A stretch of 64,000 nucleotides of DNA, from the NCBI RefSeq assembly GCF_017963645.1, contig NZ_JAGMWN010000001.1, forward strand, positions 496,001-560,000. Reading direction: 5' to 3'. This document shows, piece by piece, positions 1 to 11,428 of the stretch. Source of the DNA: Marivibrio halodurans. Lineage in GTDB: Bacteria > Pseudomonadota > Alphaproteobacteria > UBA8366 > Aestuariispiraceae. The position numbers and the translations under genes were made by a program. The number at the start of each line of letters is the position of its first letter. Positions within the stretch are counted from its first letter, which is position 1. The notes beneath the pieces were generated by a model. The model worked only from the letters and a program-made list of their open reading frames with translations. It was not told the DNA's origin and searched no databases.

Positions 1-1740
1 GTCGACGGCGACGGCTATGCGCCCGAAGGGAATATCCGCCGCGCCGACGGGTCGAGCGTCATCCCATCCCCTGCCCCTGGCCCTGGCCCTGCCCCTGCCC
101 CTGGCCCTGCCCCTGGCCCTGCCCCTGGCCCTGGCCCTGCGAACGATCCGGCCGGACAGACGCTGATGATGGAGGTCGCCCACGCTTCCGCGCTTTGCAA
201 TGATTCCTCCTTGAGCCGCGACGAGGCGGGCTGGCGGGTGGAGGGGGACCCGATGGAAGGGGCGCTCAAGGCGTTTGCCGGCAAGATCGCGAGGCACGCG
301 CCGGAGCCGTTCGACAACTGGCGGCGGTGCGATGCCATACCGTTCGACGCGGCCCACCGCTACATGGCCGTCCTGCACCACGACCCCGAGGGGCAGGCAT
401 TCATCCATGTGAAGGGTGCCCCGGAACGTCTGCTCGCCATGTGCGCGACCCAGCGAACCGCCGATGGGGGCGAAGCACCGCTGGAGTCCGCCTATTGGCA
501 CGGCCGGGTGGAGGATATCGCCGCGCTGGGACAGCGCGTGCTGGCCCTCGCCACGCGCGCCATGCCGGGGGATATCGACAGCCTGGAAGGAACGCGGATC
601 GAAGACGGCCTGGTTTTCATCGGTCTCGTCGGATTGATCGACCCTCCCCGGCCGGAAGCCATCACCGCGGTCGCGGAATGCCATGCCGCCGGCATACGCG
701 TGAAGATGATAACAGGCGATCACGCCGCGACGGCCAAGGCGATCGCCCGACAGGTCGGCCTGCGCCATCCCGACGCGGTCCTGACCGGCGCGGATATCGA
801 AGCCCTGGATGACGCCGCCCTCGCGGCGGCGGTCGTGGATACCGATGTCTTCGCACGGACCAGCCCGGACCATAAGCTACGCCTCGTCACCGCGTTGCAA
901 TCGCATGGGCTGACCGTCGCCATGACCGGCGACGGCGTGAACGACGCCCCCGCGCTGAAGCGGGCGGACGCCGGTATCGCGATGGGACGGAAGGGCAGCG
1001 AGGCGGCGAAGGAGGCATCGGTCCTCGTCCTCGCCGACGACGATTTCGCCTCGATCGCCGCCGCCGTCCGCGAGGGGCGCACGGTCTACGACAATATCAA
1101 GAAGGTCATCGCCTGGACGCTTCCCACCAACGCCGGCGAGGCGCTGACCATCATCGTCGCGCTCCTCTTCGCGATGGCCCTGCCGATCACAGCCGTTCAG
1201 ATTCTATGGATCAACCTGATAACCGCGATCACGCTCGGCCTCGCGCTCGCCTTCGAGCCGACGGAGGACAACACGATGAACCGGCCGCCCCGGCCGCGTC
1301 ACGAACCATTGCTGACCGGGGCGCTGGTCTGGCGCATCGTCTTCGTCTCCGTGCTGTTCCTGATCGCCGTCTTCGGCATGTACGCCCATGCCATCGGCAA
1401 GGGATACGACCCCGCGCTCGCCCGGACCATATCGCTCAACACCCTCGTGGTGCTGGAGATCTTCAATCTGTTCTTCGTGCGGAACATCCATGGCACGTCG
1501 CTGACATGGAAGGCCGTGCGGGGTACGCCCATCATCTGGGCCTGCGTGATCGCGGTCACCCTGGCCCAGTTCGCGGTGACCTACCTGCCCCCGCTGCAAC
1601 TCGTCTTCGGAACGCGGGCCGTACCGCTTGCCGACGGCATTGCGATCGTCGCCGTCGGCGCCCTCTTCCTTGTCCTCGCCGAGGGGGAGAAGCAACTGAC
1701 CCTGCGGCTCCTCCGGCGGACGAAACCCGGCCCGCCTTAA
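1..1740 (+). CDS. Cation-transporting P-type ATPase (type II), C-terminal part
   Basis: The reading frame is open from base 1, so the gene starts outside the window; 579 residues are visible. It would pump a cation across the inner membrane using ATP. Visible landmarks are the end of the actuator/phosphorylation region (GYAPEG), GDPMEGAL and KGAPE of the nucleotide-binding domain, the hinge motif TGDGVNDAPALK, and six C-terminal membrane segments matching M5-M10. M6 (LWINLITAITLGLALAF) lacks the aspartate of Ca2+ pumps, so the ion cannot be assigned. The oddity is a Pro/Gly/Ala tract at visible residues 22-47, within the nucleotide-binding domain, encoded by a tandem DNA repeat. The gene converges on guaA, with stops about 22 nt apart. 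Confidence 0.9.
   Translation, partial: VDGDGYAPEGNIRRADGSSVIPSPAPGPGPAPAPGPAPGPAPGPGPANDPAGQTLMMEVAHASALCNDSSLSRDEAGWRVEGDPMEGALKAFAGKIARHAPEPFDNWRRCDAIPFDAAHRYMAVLHHDPEGQAFIHVKGAPERLLAMCATQRTADGGEAPLESAYWHGRVEDIAALGQRVLALATRAMPGDIDSLEGTRIEDGLVFIGLVGLIDPPRPEAITAVAECHAAGIRVKMITGDHAATAKAIARQVGLRHPDAVLTGADIEALDDAALAAAVVDTDVFARTSPDHKLRLVTALQSHGLTVAMTGDGVNDAPALKRADAGIAMGRKGSEAAKEASVLVLADDDFASIAAAVREGRTVYDNIKKVIAWTLPTNAGEALTIIVALLFAMALPITAVQILWINLITAITLGLALAFEPTEDNTMNRPPRPRHEPLLTGALVWRIVFVSVLFLIAVFGMYAHAIGKGYDPALARTISLNTLVVLEIFNLFFVRNIHGTSLTWKAVRGTPIIWACVIAVTLAQFAVTYLPPLQLVFGTRAVPLADGIAIVAVGALFLVLAEGEKQLTLRLLRRTKPGPP
64..141 (+). repeat. Tandem CCTGCC/CCTGGC repeat encoding a Pro-Ala/Pro-Gly tract
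   Basis: Hexamers CCTGCC and CCTGGC alternate about a dozen times, in frame with the P-type ATPase, giving PA and PG dipeptides. The hexamer period keeps the frame whatever the copy number, so this is a plausible length-variable linker. Confidence 0.9.
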
Positions 1741-1762
1741 AGTCGGGCGCGGGGTCTCCGCC

Positions 1763-3340
1763 TCACTCCCACTCGATCGTGCCGGGCGGCTTGCTGGTCA
1801 CGTCGTAGACGACGCGATTGACGCCGCGTACCTGATTGATGATGCGGGTCGCGCAGCGGCTCAGGAAATCGTGCGGGAAGGGGTAGCTGTCGGCGGTCAT
1901 GCCGTCGGTGGAGGTTACCGCGCGCAGGGCCAGCACATGGTCGTAGGTGCGCGCGTCGCCCATGACGCCGACCGTGCGCACCGGCAGCAGCACCGCGAAG
2001 GCCTGCCAGATCGCGTCATAGAGGCCGGCATTGCGAATTTCCTCCAGATAGATCGCATCGGCCTTGCGCAGGATATCGCACGCCTCCCGCGTGACCGGCC
2101 CGGGGATGCGGATCGCGAGCCCCGGCCCGGGAAAGGGATGCCGGCCAATCAACGCCTGGGGCAACCCCAGTTCGCGACCAAGGACGCGAACCTCGTCCTT
2201 GAACAGTTCGCGCAGCGGCTCCACCAGCTTCATGTTCATGCGATCCGGCAGACCGCCGACATTATGGTGGCTCTTGATCGTGACGGAGGGGCCGCCGGCG
2301 AAGCTGACACTCTCGATCACATCGGGATAGAGCGTGCCCTGGGCCAGGAAATCGGCGCCGCCGACCTTCTTCGCCTCCTCCTCGAACACATCGATGAAGA
2401 GACCGCCGATGATCTTGCGCTTCTTCTCCGGATCGTCGACACCGTCCAGCCTGCCGAGGAACAGGTCCGAGGCGTCGCGATGCACCAGTGGGATGTTGTA
2501 GTGATCGCGGAACAGGGTCACGACCTGCTCCGCCTCGCCCTGACGCATCAGGCCGTGATCGACCAGGATGCAGGTCAGCCGCTCCCCGATCGCCTCATGG
2601 ATCAGCACGGCGGCGACGGAGCTGTCCACCCCGCCGGACAGGCCGCAGATCACCCGGCCGTCCGGCCCCACCTGCTCGCGGATGCGCTGAATCGCGTCCT
2701 GCTTGAAGGCGGCCATGGTCCAATCGCCGCTGCACCCGCAGACCACATGCACGAAATTGGAGAGAAGCCGCGCGCCGTCCGGCGTATGCACCACCTCCGG
2801 ATGGAACTGCACGCCGTACATGCGCTTCTCGTCGTTCGCGATGGCGGCGAAGGGGGCGCCGTCGCTGCGCCCGACGATGCGGAATCCCTCCGGCAGCTTG
2901 GTAACGCGGTCGCCGTGGCTCATCCAGACGCGCGCGCTGTCGCCCCGCTGCCATACGCCCTCGAACAGGCCGCAGGGCTCCGTCACCTCGACATCCGCGC
3001 GGCCGAATTCCTGATGGTCGTGGGTCTCCACCTGTCCGCCCATCTGGGCGACCATCGTCTGCTGGCCATAGCAGATACCGAGCACGGGTACCCCCAGCGC
3101 GAAGACCACCTCCGGCGCGCGCGGTGTGTCGCTTCCGGTGACGCTGGCCGGCCCGCCGGAGAGGACGACCCCCTTCGGATCGAAGGCGCGGATCTGCGCC
3201 TCGTCGAAATTGTTGAAGGGGTGAATCTCGCAATAGACCCCGGCCTCGCGCACGCGGCGCGCGATCAACTGCGTCACCTGGGAGCCGAAATCGAGGATCA
3301 GGATCTTCTGCGTCTGGTTCATGTCTTCGATTTCGCTCAT
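1763..3340 (-). CDS. guaA: GMP synthase (glutamine-hydrolysing)
   Basis: Converts XMP to GMP with ATP and glutamine in the cytoplasm. The 525 residues fit the family. The N-terminal class I glutamine amidotransferase starts with [10 protein letters not shown] and has the nucleophile cysteine in GICYGQQ; the ATP-pyrophosphatase domain has the PP-loop GLSGGVDSS, and the C-terminal dimerisation domain ends in GTIEWE, as usual. The start could also be the methionine at residue 7, directly before [12 protein letters not shown]. It is last in the minus-strand cluster guaB, SemiSWEET, rsmB-like, guaA, so the two steps from IMP to GMP are encoded together. Confidence 0.97.
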   Translation of the reverse strand: MSEIEDMNQTQKILILDFGSQVTQLIARRVREAGVYCEIHPFNNFDEAQIRAFDPKGVVLSGGPASVTGSDTPRAPEVVFALGVPVLGICYGQQTMVAQMGGQVETHDHQEFGRADVEVTEPCGLFEGVWQRGDSARVWMSHGDRVTKLPEGFRIVGRSDGAPFAAIANDEKRMYGVQFHPEVVHTPDGARLLSNFVHVVCGCSGDWTMAAFKQDAIQRIREQVGPDGRVICGLSGGVDSSVAAVLIHEAIGERLTCILVDHGLMRQGEAEQVVTLFRDHYNIPLVHRDASDLFLGRLDGVDDPEKKRKIIGGLFIDVFEEEAKKVGGADFLAQGTLYPDVIESVSFAGGPSVTIKSHHNVGGLPDRMNMKLVEPLRELFKDEVRVLGRELGLPQALIGRHPFPGPGLAIRIPGPVTREACDILRKADAIYLEEIRNAGLYDAIWQAFAVLLPVRTVGVMGDARTYDHVLALRAVTSTDGMTADSYPFPHDFLSRCATRIINQVRGVNRVVYDVTSKPPGTIEWE

Positions 3341-3374
3341 GTCCCGCTCCTCGCTCCCTTACGCTCTCTGCCTG

Positions 3375-4757
3375 TCAGGCCAGCTTGCGGCCCATCACGG
3401 CCACGAAAAATCCGTCCACCCCTTGCGCGCCGGGCGATAGGCGAAGGCTCGTCGCGCCCGCCGGCGCGGGGCACGCGCCACCGTCCTGTGCCGTGCCCTG
3501 TTGGGCCGCCACCGTTTCCGCCCAGACATCCGCGATCGGATAGGCGAAGAAATCCGGACGCTCCGCCAGGAAGGCCGCGACCCGCGCCTCGTTCTCCTCC
3601 GCCAACCATGAGCAGGTGACATAGACGAGCCGCCCGCCCGGCGCCACCAGGCGCGCGGCGCTATCCAATATCTGGCCCTGAATTTCAATCAGCCGCTCCA
3701 GATCGGCCTCGGTCGTCTTCCATTTCTGGTCCGGGTTGCGCCGCCAGGTGCCGGTGCCGGTACAGGGCGCATCGATCAGCACCCGGTCATAGAGGCTGCC
3801 CTTGCCGCCCTTCGCGCTCGCCGCGCGCTTCACCCACTTGTCGCGCTCGCTCGTCAGCGGCCGGCGTTCCACGATGAAGACACCGGCACGCTTGAGGCGC
3901 TGGGCCGCGCGCTTCAGCCGGTTCTCGGACGTATCGCAGGCGACGAGACGCCCGGTATTGTTCATCCGCGCGGCGAGCGCCAGCGACTTGCCCCCCGCCC
4001 CGGCGCAGAAATCCACCACCCGCTGTCCCGGCCGCGCATCGGTAAGCAGGGCGGCGAGTTGGCTGCCCTCGTCCTGCGGCTCCACCAGTCCCTGCTTGAA
4101 GGCCCGCGTGCCGCTCAACGGCGCCCGCCCGGCGAGGCGCAGCCCGACGGGGGAATAGGGTGTCTCGACCGCGACCAGCCCCTCCTCCGCCAGCGCGGCC
4201 TTGGCGGCCGCCCGGTCGGCCTTCAGCGTGTTGACGCGCAGGTCGACCGGCGCCTCCTCCAGATAGGCCGACGCCTCGGCATCGGCCCGCTCGCCATGGA
4301 TATCGGCGAAACGCGCCGCCAGCCATTCGGGGGCATTGGCACGGGCGGCGACCGGCTGGCAGCCGAAGTCGAAGCCGCGCTGGCTCGTCAATTCGATCGC
4401 GACGCGCTTCTCGCGCATGCGCAGCGGCTCCGGCGCGAAACGCGCGCCGTCGCAGGCCTTCTCCAGATCGGTAAGGCGCCAGCCCTCCCCCAATTGCAGC
4501 CAGACCAGCAACCGATCGCGCGCGGCGGGCGGATGGCCGGGATCGACCCCGCGCGTACGCTCCAGCCACCAATCGATCTGGCCGCGCCGGCGCAGCACGC
4601 CATAGACCATGGTGGCGATCGCCTGACGGTCCTTCGACCCGGCATAGCGGTTGCCGCGCGCCCAATCCGCCAAAACCTTATCGGCCGGGGGGGCGTCGGG
4701 CGCCTCCAGTATCTCCAGGATATCGATCGCCGCGGAAAGCCTGCCGCCGGGGGTCAT
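3375..4757 (-). CDS. rsmB: RsmB/NOP-family RNA (cytosine-5) methyltransferase
   Basis: A SAM-dependent methyltransferase of 460 residues predicted to make 5-methylcytosine in 16S rRNA. The N-terminal half is an NusB/RsmB-like helical RNA-binding region. The catalytic half has the SAM-binding motif VVDFCAGAGGKS, the first cysteine motif DAPCTGTGTWRRNP and the second in VYVTCSW, the two-cysteine signature of the family. It lies 34 nt upstream of guaA on the same strand. The exact target cytosine cannot be read from sequence, so the gene symbol is a family-level assignment. Confidence 0.88.
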   Translation of the reverse strand: MTPGGRLSAAIDILEILEAPDAPPADKVLADWARGNRYAGSKDRQAIATMVYGVLRRRGQIDWWLERTRGVDPGHPPAARDRLLVWLQLGEGWRLTDLEKACDGARFAPEPLRMREKRVAIELTSQRGFDFGCQPVAARANAPEWLAARFADIHGERADAEASAYLEEAPVDLRVNTLKADRAAAKAALAEEGLVAVETPYSPVGLRLAGRAPLSGTRAFKQGLVEPQDEGSQLAALLTDARPGQRVVDFCAGAGGKSLALAARMNNTGRLVACDTSENRLKRAAQRLKRAGVFIVERRPLTSERDKWVKRAASAKGGKGSLYDRVLIDAPCTGTGTWRRNPDQKWKTTEADLERLIEIQGQILDSAARLVAPGGRLVYVTCSWLAEENEARVAAFLAERPDFFAYPIADVWAETVAAQQGTAQDGGACPAPAGATSLRLSPGAQGVDGFFVAVMGRKLA

Positions 4758-4854
4758 TCGCCCACCTCCGGCAAGCGTCCGCGCAGTCCGCCGCAGGGCA
4801 CGGGAGCCTCAAGGTTCTCATCAAAAAAGGTAGAAGCCACGATCCTCTTACGCC

Positions 4855-5124
4855 CTAGCCGTGCCGCAGCTTGAAATAGAGGATCGCGCCCGCCAGCAGG
4901 AAAGTGACCGCGTTGGCCGCGACCAGCGGCAGATCGCCGATCATCAGCCCATAGGTCAGCCACAGCACGATCCCCGTCGTCAGCACCAGAAACATCCCCA
5001 GCGAGATATCCCGGGTCGAGCGCGTGCGCCATGTCTTGATCACCTGCGGCAGGAAGGCGACCGTCGTGCAGGTTCCCGCCAGCATTCCGATCGCCTGAAC
5101 CGCCCAATGCACTTCCTGCACCAT
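4855..5124 (-). CDS. SemiSWEET-type small PQ-loop membrane protein
   Basis: An 89-residue protein with three predicted transmembrane helices and the PQ-loop signature FLPQVIKTWRTRST, as in bacterial SemiSWEET transporters, which form dimers that move small sugars across the inner membrane. The start at 5124 is chosen because GGGAG lies about 10 nt upstream and the membrane helix begins right after it; a longer frame to 5292 adds only a charged non-conserved stretch. It sits between guaB and the rsmB-like gene. The substrate is unknown. Confidence 0.82.
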   Translation of the reverse strand: MVQEVHWAVQAIGMLAGTCTTVAFLPQVIKTWRTRSTRDISLGMFLVLTTGIVLWLTYGLMIGDLPLVAANAVTFLLAGAILYFKLRHG

Positions 5125-5162
5125 GGGTATGGCTCCCTTCCCCCGGATCCTCACCGCCCGGA

Positions 5163-6982
<1,820 letters not shown>

Positions 6983-8563
6983 GTGCCCGACGTGCCCCTG
7001 AACGAGGCGGCGCTGAACCGCCGTACCTTCGCGATCATCTCGCATCCGGACGCCGGCAAGACGACGCTGACGGAAAAGCTGTTGTTGCGCGGCGGCGCCA
7101 TCCATCTGGCCGGCGAGGTCAAGGCGAAGGGCGAGCGGCGGCGCGCGCGATCCGACTGGATGAAGATCGAGCAACAGCGCGGTATCTCCGTCACCACCTC
7201 GGTCATGCACTTCATTCGCGGCGCTGTGCATTATAATCTGTTGGACACGCCGGGCCACGAGGATTTCTCGGAGGACACCTACCGAACCCTGACCGCCGTC
7301 GACAGCGCCATCATGGTGATCGACGGCGCCAAGGGCATAGAGCCGCAGACCCGCAAGCTGTTCGAGGTCTGCCGCATGCGCGACGTGCCGATCACCACCT
7401 TCATCAACAAGATGGACCGCGAAACGCGCGACCCCTTCGAGTTGATGGATCAGATCGCGGACGAGTTGCAACTCGACGTCACGCCGCTGACCTGGCCGAT
7501 CGGTGTCGGGCAGGATTTCATGGGCTGCTACGATCTGGTGCGCGACCGGCTGCTGCTGATCGGCGCGGACAGGATGGAATCGGTGGAGGTCGACGGCCTC
7601 GACGATCCCAGGATCGCCGACTATGTGCCGGAGCGCCTGCTGGACAAGCTGCGCGAGGAAGCCGAGCTCGCCCGCGAGGCATGCCCCGATTTCAATATCG
7701 ACGCCTTCCGCCAGGGACATATGACCCCGGTCTTCTTCGGCAGCGCGCTGCGCAATTTCGGCGTCGGACAGGTCCTCGACGCGCTTGAGGATTACGCGCC
7801 GCCGCCGCGCGCGCAATCGACGGACAAGCGGACGGTCGACCCGTTGGAGGACAAGGTCACCGGCTTCGTCTTCAAGGTACAGGCGAACATGGACCCGAAC
7901 CACCGGGACCGCATCGCCTTCGTGCGTCTCGTCTCCGGGCGCTTCAAGCGCGGCATGAAGCTGAAGCATGTGCGCTCCGGCAAGCCGATGGCGATCTACA
8001 ACCCCATCCTGTTCTTCGCCCAGGATCGCGAGTTGGCGGAGGAAGCCTTCCCCGGCGACATCATCGGCGTGCCGAACCACGGCACGCTGCGCGTCGGCGA
8101 CACCTTGTCGGAGACGGACGAGCTGCGCTTCACCGGCATCCCCGACTTCGCGCCTGAAATCCTGCGCCGTGTGCGTCTGGACGACCCGATGAAGGGCAAG
8201 CATCTGCAACGCGCCCTGGAAAGCCTGGCGGAAGAAGGCGTCACCCAGGTGTTCAAGCCGGAGCTCGGCGCCAACTGGATCGTCGGCGTGGTGGGGCAAC
8301 TCCAACTCGACGTGCTGGCCGCGCGGATCGAGGCCGAATACGGCATCAAGGTTACCCTGGAACCCGCGCCATTCGAGACCGCGCGCTGGGTTGCCGCGGA
8401 CGACGCGAAGACACTCGACACCTTCGCCGGATCGGTCCGCAGCGCCATGGCGCACGACCGTGACGGCAATCCGGTCTTCATGGCGCGGAATATGTGGGAA
8501 CTGAACCACCAGCTACAATCGAACCCGGATATCCGCTTCACCAAGACGAAGGAACGCGCGTGA
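6983..8563 (+). CDS. prfC: Peptide chain release factor 3
   Basis: A translational GTPase that recycles RF1/RF2 from the ribosome after termination. The GTPase domain shows G1 SHPDAGKTTLTEK, G3 DTPGHEDFSEDTYR and G4 NKMDRE, followed by the RF3-type domain II and C-terminal domain. The start is placed at GTG 6983, with AGAGGA about 9 nt upstream, giving 526 residues against about 529 in E. coli. An ATG at 6923 lacks a ribosome site. The stop overlaps the next start (TGATG), suggesting translational coupling to the GST gene. Confidence 0.93.
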   Translation: MPDVPLNEAALNRRTFAIISHPDAGKTTLTEKLLLRGGAIHLAGEVKAKGERRRARSDWMKIEQQRGISVTTSVMHFIRGAVHYNLLDTPGHEDFSEDTYRTLTAVDSAIMVIDGAKGIEPQTRKLFEVCRMRDVPITTFINKMDRETRDPFELMDQIADELQLDVTPLTWPIGVGQDFMGCYDLVRDRLLLIGADRMESVEVDGLDDPRIADYVPERLLDKLREEAELAREACPDFNIDAFRQGHMTPVFFGSALRNFGVGQVLDALEDYAPPPRAQSTDKRTVDPLEDKVTGFVFKVQANMDPNHRDRIAFVRLVSGRFKRGMKLKHVRSGKPMAIYNPILFFAQDRELAEEAFPGDIIGVPNHGTLRVGDTLSETDELRFTGIPDFAPEILRRVRLDDPMKGKHLQRALESLAEEGVTQVFKPELGANWIVGVVGQLQLDVLAARIEAEYGIKVTLEPAPFETARWVAADDAKTLDTFAGSVRSAMAHDRDGNPVFMARNMWELNHQLQSNPDIRFTKTKERA

Positions 8564-9195
8564 TGGCCTTCACCCTCTATGGCGCGCCGGGCAGCGGCAA
8601 TTGCCATAAGGTGGCGCGGATGCTGAAGCTCTGCGACCTGCCCGCGACCTACCGCTTCATCAATCTGATGGAAGGCGCGCAGCACGACCCGGCTTTCTGG
8701 GAGATCAGCCCCCTGGGCGAGATTCCGGTATTGGTGGACGGCGGCAAGGCACTCTATCAATCGCCGCTGATCCTCAAGCATCTGGCGGAGAAGACGGGCC
8801 GCTTCGGCCCCGACACCGCGGACGAACGCTATCGGATGGATAGCTGGCTGATCTTCGACCAGCAGCGCATCTTTCCCTCGATCGCGGTAAAGCGCTTCAC
8901 GATGCGATTCACCCCGCAATTCGGCAATCCGGAAGTCTATGCCTTCCTGGATATGAATGCCCGCCGGGCGCTGCGCGAACTGGATCGCGCGCTTTCCGTC
9001 TCCGATTATCTGGTGGGCGCCTCGCCGACCATCGCCGATATCGCGTGCAGCGCCTATCCGCTGATGGCCGGGGAAGCGGAGATTGATATCCCCGCCGAAT
9101 GGCCCGCCGTGGCAGCCTGGCTCGACCGGCTGACGGCGCTTCCGGGCTGGGTCGCCCCCTATGATTTGATGGGCCGGGAAGACGGGCCGCTCTAA
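8563..9195 (+). CDS. Glutathione S-transferase family protein
   Basis: A 210-residue cytosolic protein with an N-terminal thioredoxin-fold half (LYGAPGSGNCHKVARML, then the cis-proline region GEIPVL and YQSPLILKHL, which would bind the gamma-glutamyl part) and an all-helical C-terminal half. The start ATG shares one base with the prfC stop. Specific substrate unknown; the class resembles bacterial stress-type GSTs. Confidence 0.88.
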   Translation: MAFTLYGAPGSGNCHKVARMLKLCDLPATYRFINLMEGAQHDPAFWEISPLGEIPVLVDGGKALYQSPLILKHLAEKTGRFGPDTADERYRMDSWLIFDQQRIFPSIAVKRFTMRFTPQFGNPEVYAFLDMNARRALRELDRALSVSDYLVGASPTIADIACSAYPLMAGEAEIDIPAEWPAVAAWLDRLTALPGWVAPYDLMGREDGPL

Positions 9196-9234
9196 GGCAT
9201 CCGCGGCCGGCGGGATGGTCTCCCTACCATGTCG

Positions 9235-9411
9235 TCATTCCATCCGCCCCAGGATCGGCACCAGGAAGACGATACAGGCCAGGAAGAACAGCACGGCGCC
9301 CCCCAGGGCCCATAAATCCCCCGCCTTCCAGGCGGAGACGATGAAGCCGATCGAACTGGCGATGAAGACCAGCCAGCCGGCGACCGCCCAGGACCGCGCC
9401 TTCCTCACCAT
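9235..9411 (-). CDS. Small two-helix membrane protein
   Basis: A 58-residue protein starting MVRKARSW with two predicted transmembrane helices (about residues 9-27 and 31-53) and a short polar end. The start at 9411 has a strong GGGAGGGG site directly upstream. I do not recognise a family and infer no function beyond inner-membrane location. It converges on the GST gene. Confidence 0.6.
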   Translation of the reverse strand: MVRKARSWAVAGWLVFIASSIGFIVSAWKAGDLWALGGAVLFFLACIVFLVPILGRME

Positions 9412-9640
9412 TCCCCTCCCGTCGGGAGGGCCGCGCGAATCCGGGTGGCGAGGCCCCACCCCCCATTCCTTCCAGCGTTCTTCCCAAGGTTCTCCCCAAG
9501 GTTCGTCATCGACCCGGAAACTCCGTAATAGCCTAAATATCGTACAAGATGGCTGGTCGGCGCCACCAATCGCCTACCGAAGATTGCGGATTCGTTAAGT
9601 CTTCGGCAACCTCTTCCCCGTAACGGAGTATGGTGGGGTT

Positions 9641-9667
9641 TAGACCTAAAGGTTGGGGCGACGATAA
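9641..9667 (+). promoter_or_regulatory. Candidate sigma-28 (FliA) promoter of the chemoreceptor
   Basis: TAGA, 15 nt, GACGATAA. This differs by one base in each half from the flagellar sigma-28 consensus TAAA-N15-GCCGATAA. It ends 24 bp before the chemoreceptor start, a suitable distance. Confidence 0.45.
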
Positions 9668-9691
9668 AATCAACGGGGAAGGACTGAAGCA

Positions 9692-11428
9692 ATGTCCAGG
9701 GGATTTTCCAAGCTCGGCATGGTTCCGAGAACCATCACGGTCACGACGGGGCTTCTGATCGCGGCAATCGCGCTCATCAGCGCGGTGATCCTCTATCTCA
9801 TCTCGGCCGAGATCGAGCAGCAGGTCATCGACCGCCAGGAAACCAGCCTGCGCGCCGCCGCGGAAGTGATGACGGACCGCTTCTCCGACTTCGAGGCGAG
9901 CTATGACTCCGACGGCAATGTCAATCGGTTGGAAATGCCGGCGATCCCCGATTTCGACTCGCATGAGATGATCGATAAGGTCGGCCGCATCACCGGCGAG
10001 ACCGCGACCGTCTTCGCCTTCGAGCCGGAGAACGGCGATTTCTGGCGCCGTACCACCAATATCGTCAAACCGGACGGCAACCGCGCGGTCGGCACGCAAC
10101 TGGGCATAGATGGGGCCGTCCACCCCGTGGTCTCCGCCGGCGATACATTCCGGGGGCAGGCGACCATCCTGGGTCTCGATTATTACACGATCTACGAACC
10201 GATCTTCGGCCCCGGGGACGAGGTGATCGGCATCCTTTATGCCGGGGTGCTGAAATCCGAGGTCCAGGCCCTGCTGCACCAATTGGCCCTGGCGCTGGCA
10301 CTCATGGCGCTCGCCGTCGTGGTGCTCAGTGTCCTGACCGCGACGCTGACCTTCCGCCGGATGCTGGCGCCGATCCCCCGTCTCGCCCGGTTGATGACGC
10401 GGATGTCGGAAAGCGGGGAAGCCGTCGACATCCCCTATGTCGAACGGTCGGACGAAGCCGGCGTGATGGCCCGCGCCCTTCGCGTCTTCCAGGAAAAGAC
10501 CCAGGAAGCGGCGCATCAGACGGCTGAGAACGAACGCCTTCGCGAGGAGCAGCGAGGCCGCGACGCCGCGCGGGAGGAAGAACGGCGCGAGGCGATGAAA
10601 ACACTCGCGGACGAGTTCGAACGCTCCGTCGGCGAAATCACGCGGCGCCTCGCCGCCTCGGTCGAATCCCTGCGCACGGCCAGCACCAGCATGGGCGAGG
10701 CCGCCAGCGATTCCAGCGAACGCTCCAACGAAACGGCCCGGGCGGTCGAGACCGCCGCCGATAGCGTCAATATGGTGGCCAGCGCGTCGGAGGAGCTTTC
10801 CGCCTCGATCCGCGAGATCAGCGAGCAGGTCGCGGAAAGCTCCCGCATCGCCAGTTCCGCCGTCGACGAGGTGCGCAACACCGGCCAGACCGTCGGCGAA
10901 CTGGCCCGCGCGGCGGAGGAAATCGGCGGCGTGATCGAGCTCATCAACGATATCGCGGAGCAGACCAACCTGCTGGCCCTCAACGCGACGATCGAGGCCG
11001 CCCGCGCCGGCGAGGCCGGAAAGGGCTTCGCCGTCGTGGCGAGCGAGGTCAAATCCCTCGCCGAGCAGACCGCCAAGGCGACCGAACAGATTTCCTCCCG
11101 GATCACCGCCATGCAGTCCAACACCAAGGGAACGGTGGATGCGATGAAAGGTGTCGGCGAGACCATCGAGCGGATCAACGAGATCGCCGGCACGATCGCC
11201 GCCGCCGTGGAGGAACAATCGGCCGCCACGCAGGAGATTTCCTCCAACGCCTCCCAGGCGGCGCGGGGAACCTCCACCGCCTCCGAGGGCGTGCAAGGCG
11301 TGCGCGAGGCCGCCGAGGCCGTCGGCGAGAGTTCAACGGGGGTGAAAACGCTCTCCGGCGACCTCTCCCGCGATACGGACGCCTTGAAGCACGAGGTCGA
11401 GGGTTTCCTGACGAAGGTGCGGACCTAG
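9692..11428 (+). CDS. Methyl-accepting chemotaxis protein with a single periplasmic Cache domain
   Basis: A 578-residue chemoreceptor. TM1 is at about residues 14-38, followed by a periplasmic sensing region of about 160 residues that looks like a single-Cache type ([18 protein letters not shown] is typical), TM2 at about 200-222, HAMP, then the long signalling coiled coil. The kinase-contact hairpin tip is clear: [20 protein letters not shown] then [20 protein letters not shown]. There is no C-terminal receptor-tether pentapeptide for CheR. GGGGAAGGA precedes the ATG. The ligand cannot be predicted. Its stop overlaps the convergent EndoU-like gene (shared CTAG). Confidence 0.95.
   Translation: MSRGFSKLGMVPRTITVTTGLLIAAIALISAVILYLISAEIEQQVIDRQETSLRAAAEVMTDRFSDFEASYDSDGNVNRLEMPAIPDFDSHEMIDKVGRITGETATVFAFEPENGDFWRRTTNIVKPDGNRAVGTQLGIDGAVHPVVSAGDTFRGQATILGLDYYTIYEPIFGPGDEVIGILYAGVLKSEVQALLHQLALALALMALAVVVLSVLTATLTFRRMLAPIPRLARLMTRMSESGEAVDIPYVERSDEAGVMARALRVFQEKTQEAAHQTAENERLREEQRGRDAAREEERREAMKTLADEFERSVGEITRRLAASVESLRTASTSMGEAASDSSERSNETARAVETAADSVNMVASASEELSASIREISEQVAESSRIASSAVDEVRNTGQTVGELARAAEEIGGVIELINDIAEQTNLLALNATIEAARAGEAGKGFAVVASEVKSLAEQTAKATEQISSRITAMQSNTKGTVDAMKGVGETIERINEIAGTIAAAVEEQSAATQEISSNASQAARGTSTASEGVQGVREAAEAVGESSTGVKTLSGDLSRDTDALKHEVEGFLTKVRT

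Noticed and set aside
1871-3619. Long plus-strand open frame opposite guaA
   Set aside because: It is an antisense shadow of guaA: composition is His/Arg/Asp-rich, no domain is recognisable, and guaA on the other strand is unambiguous.
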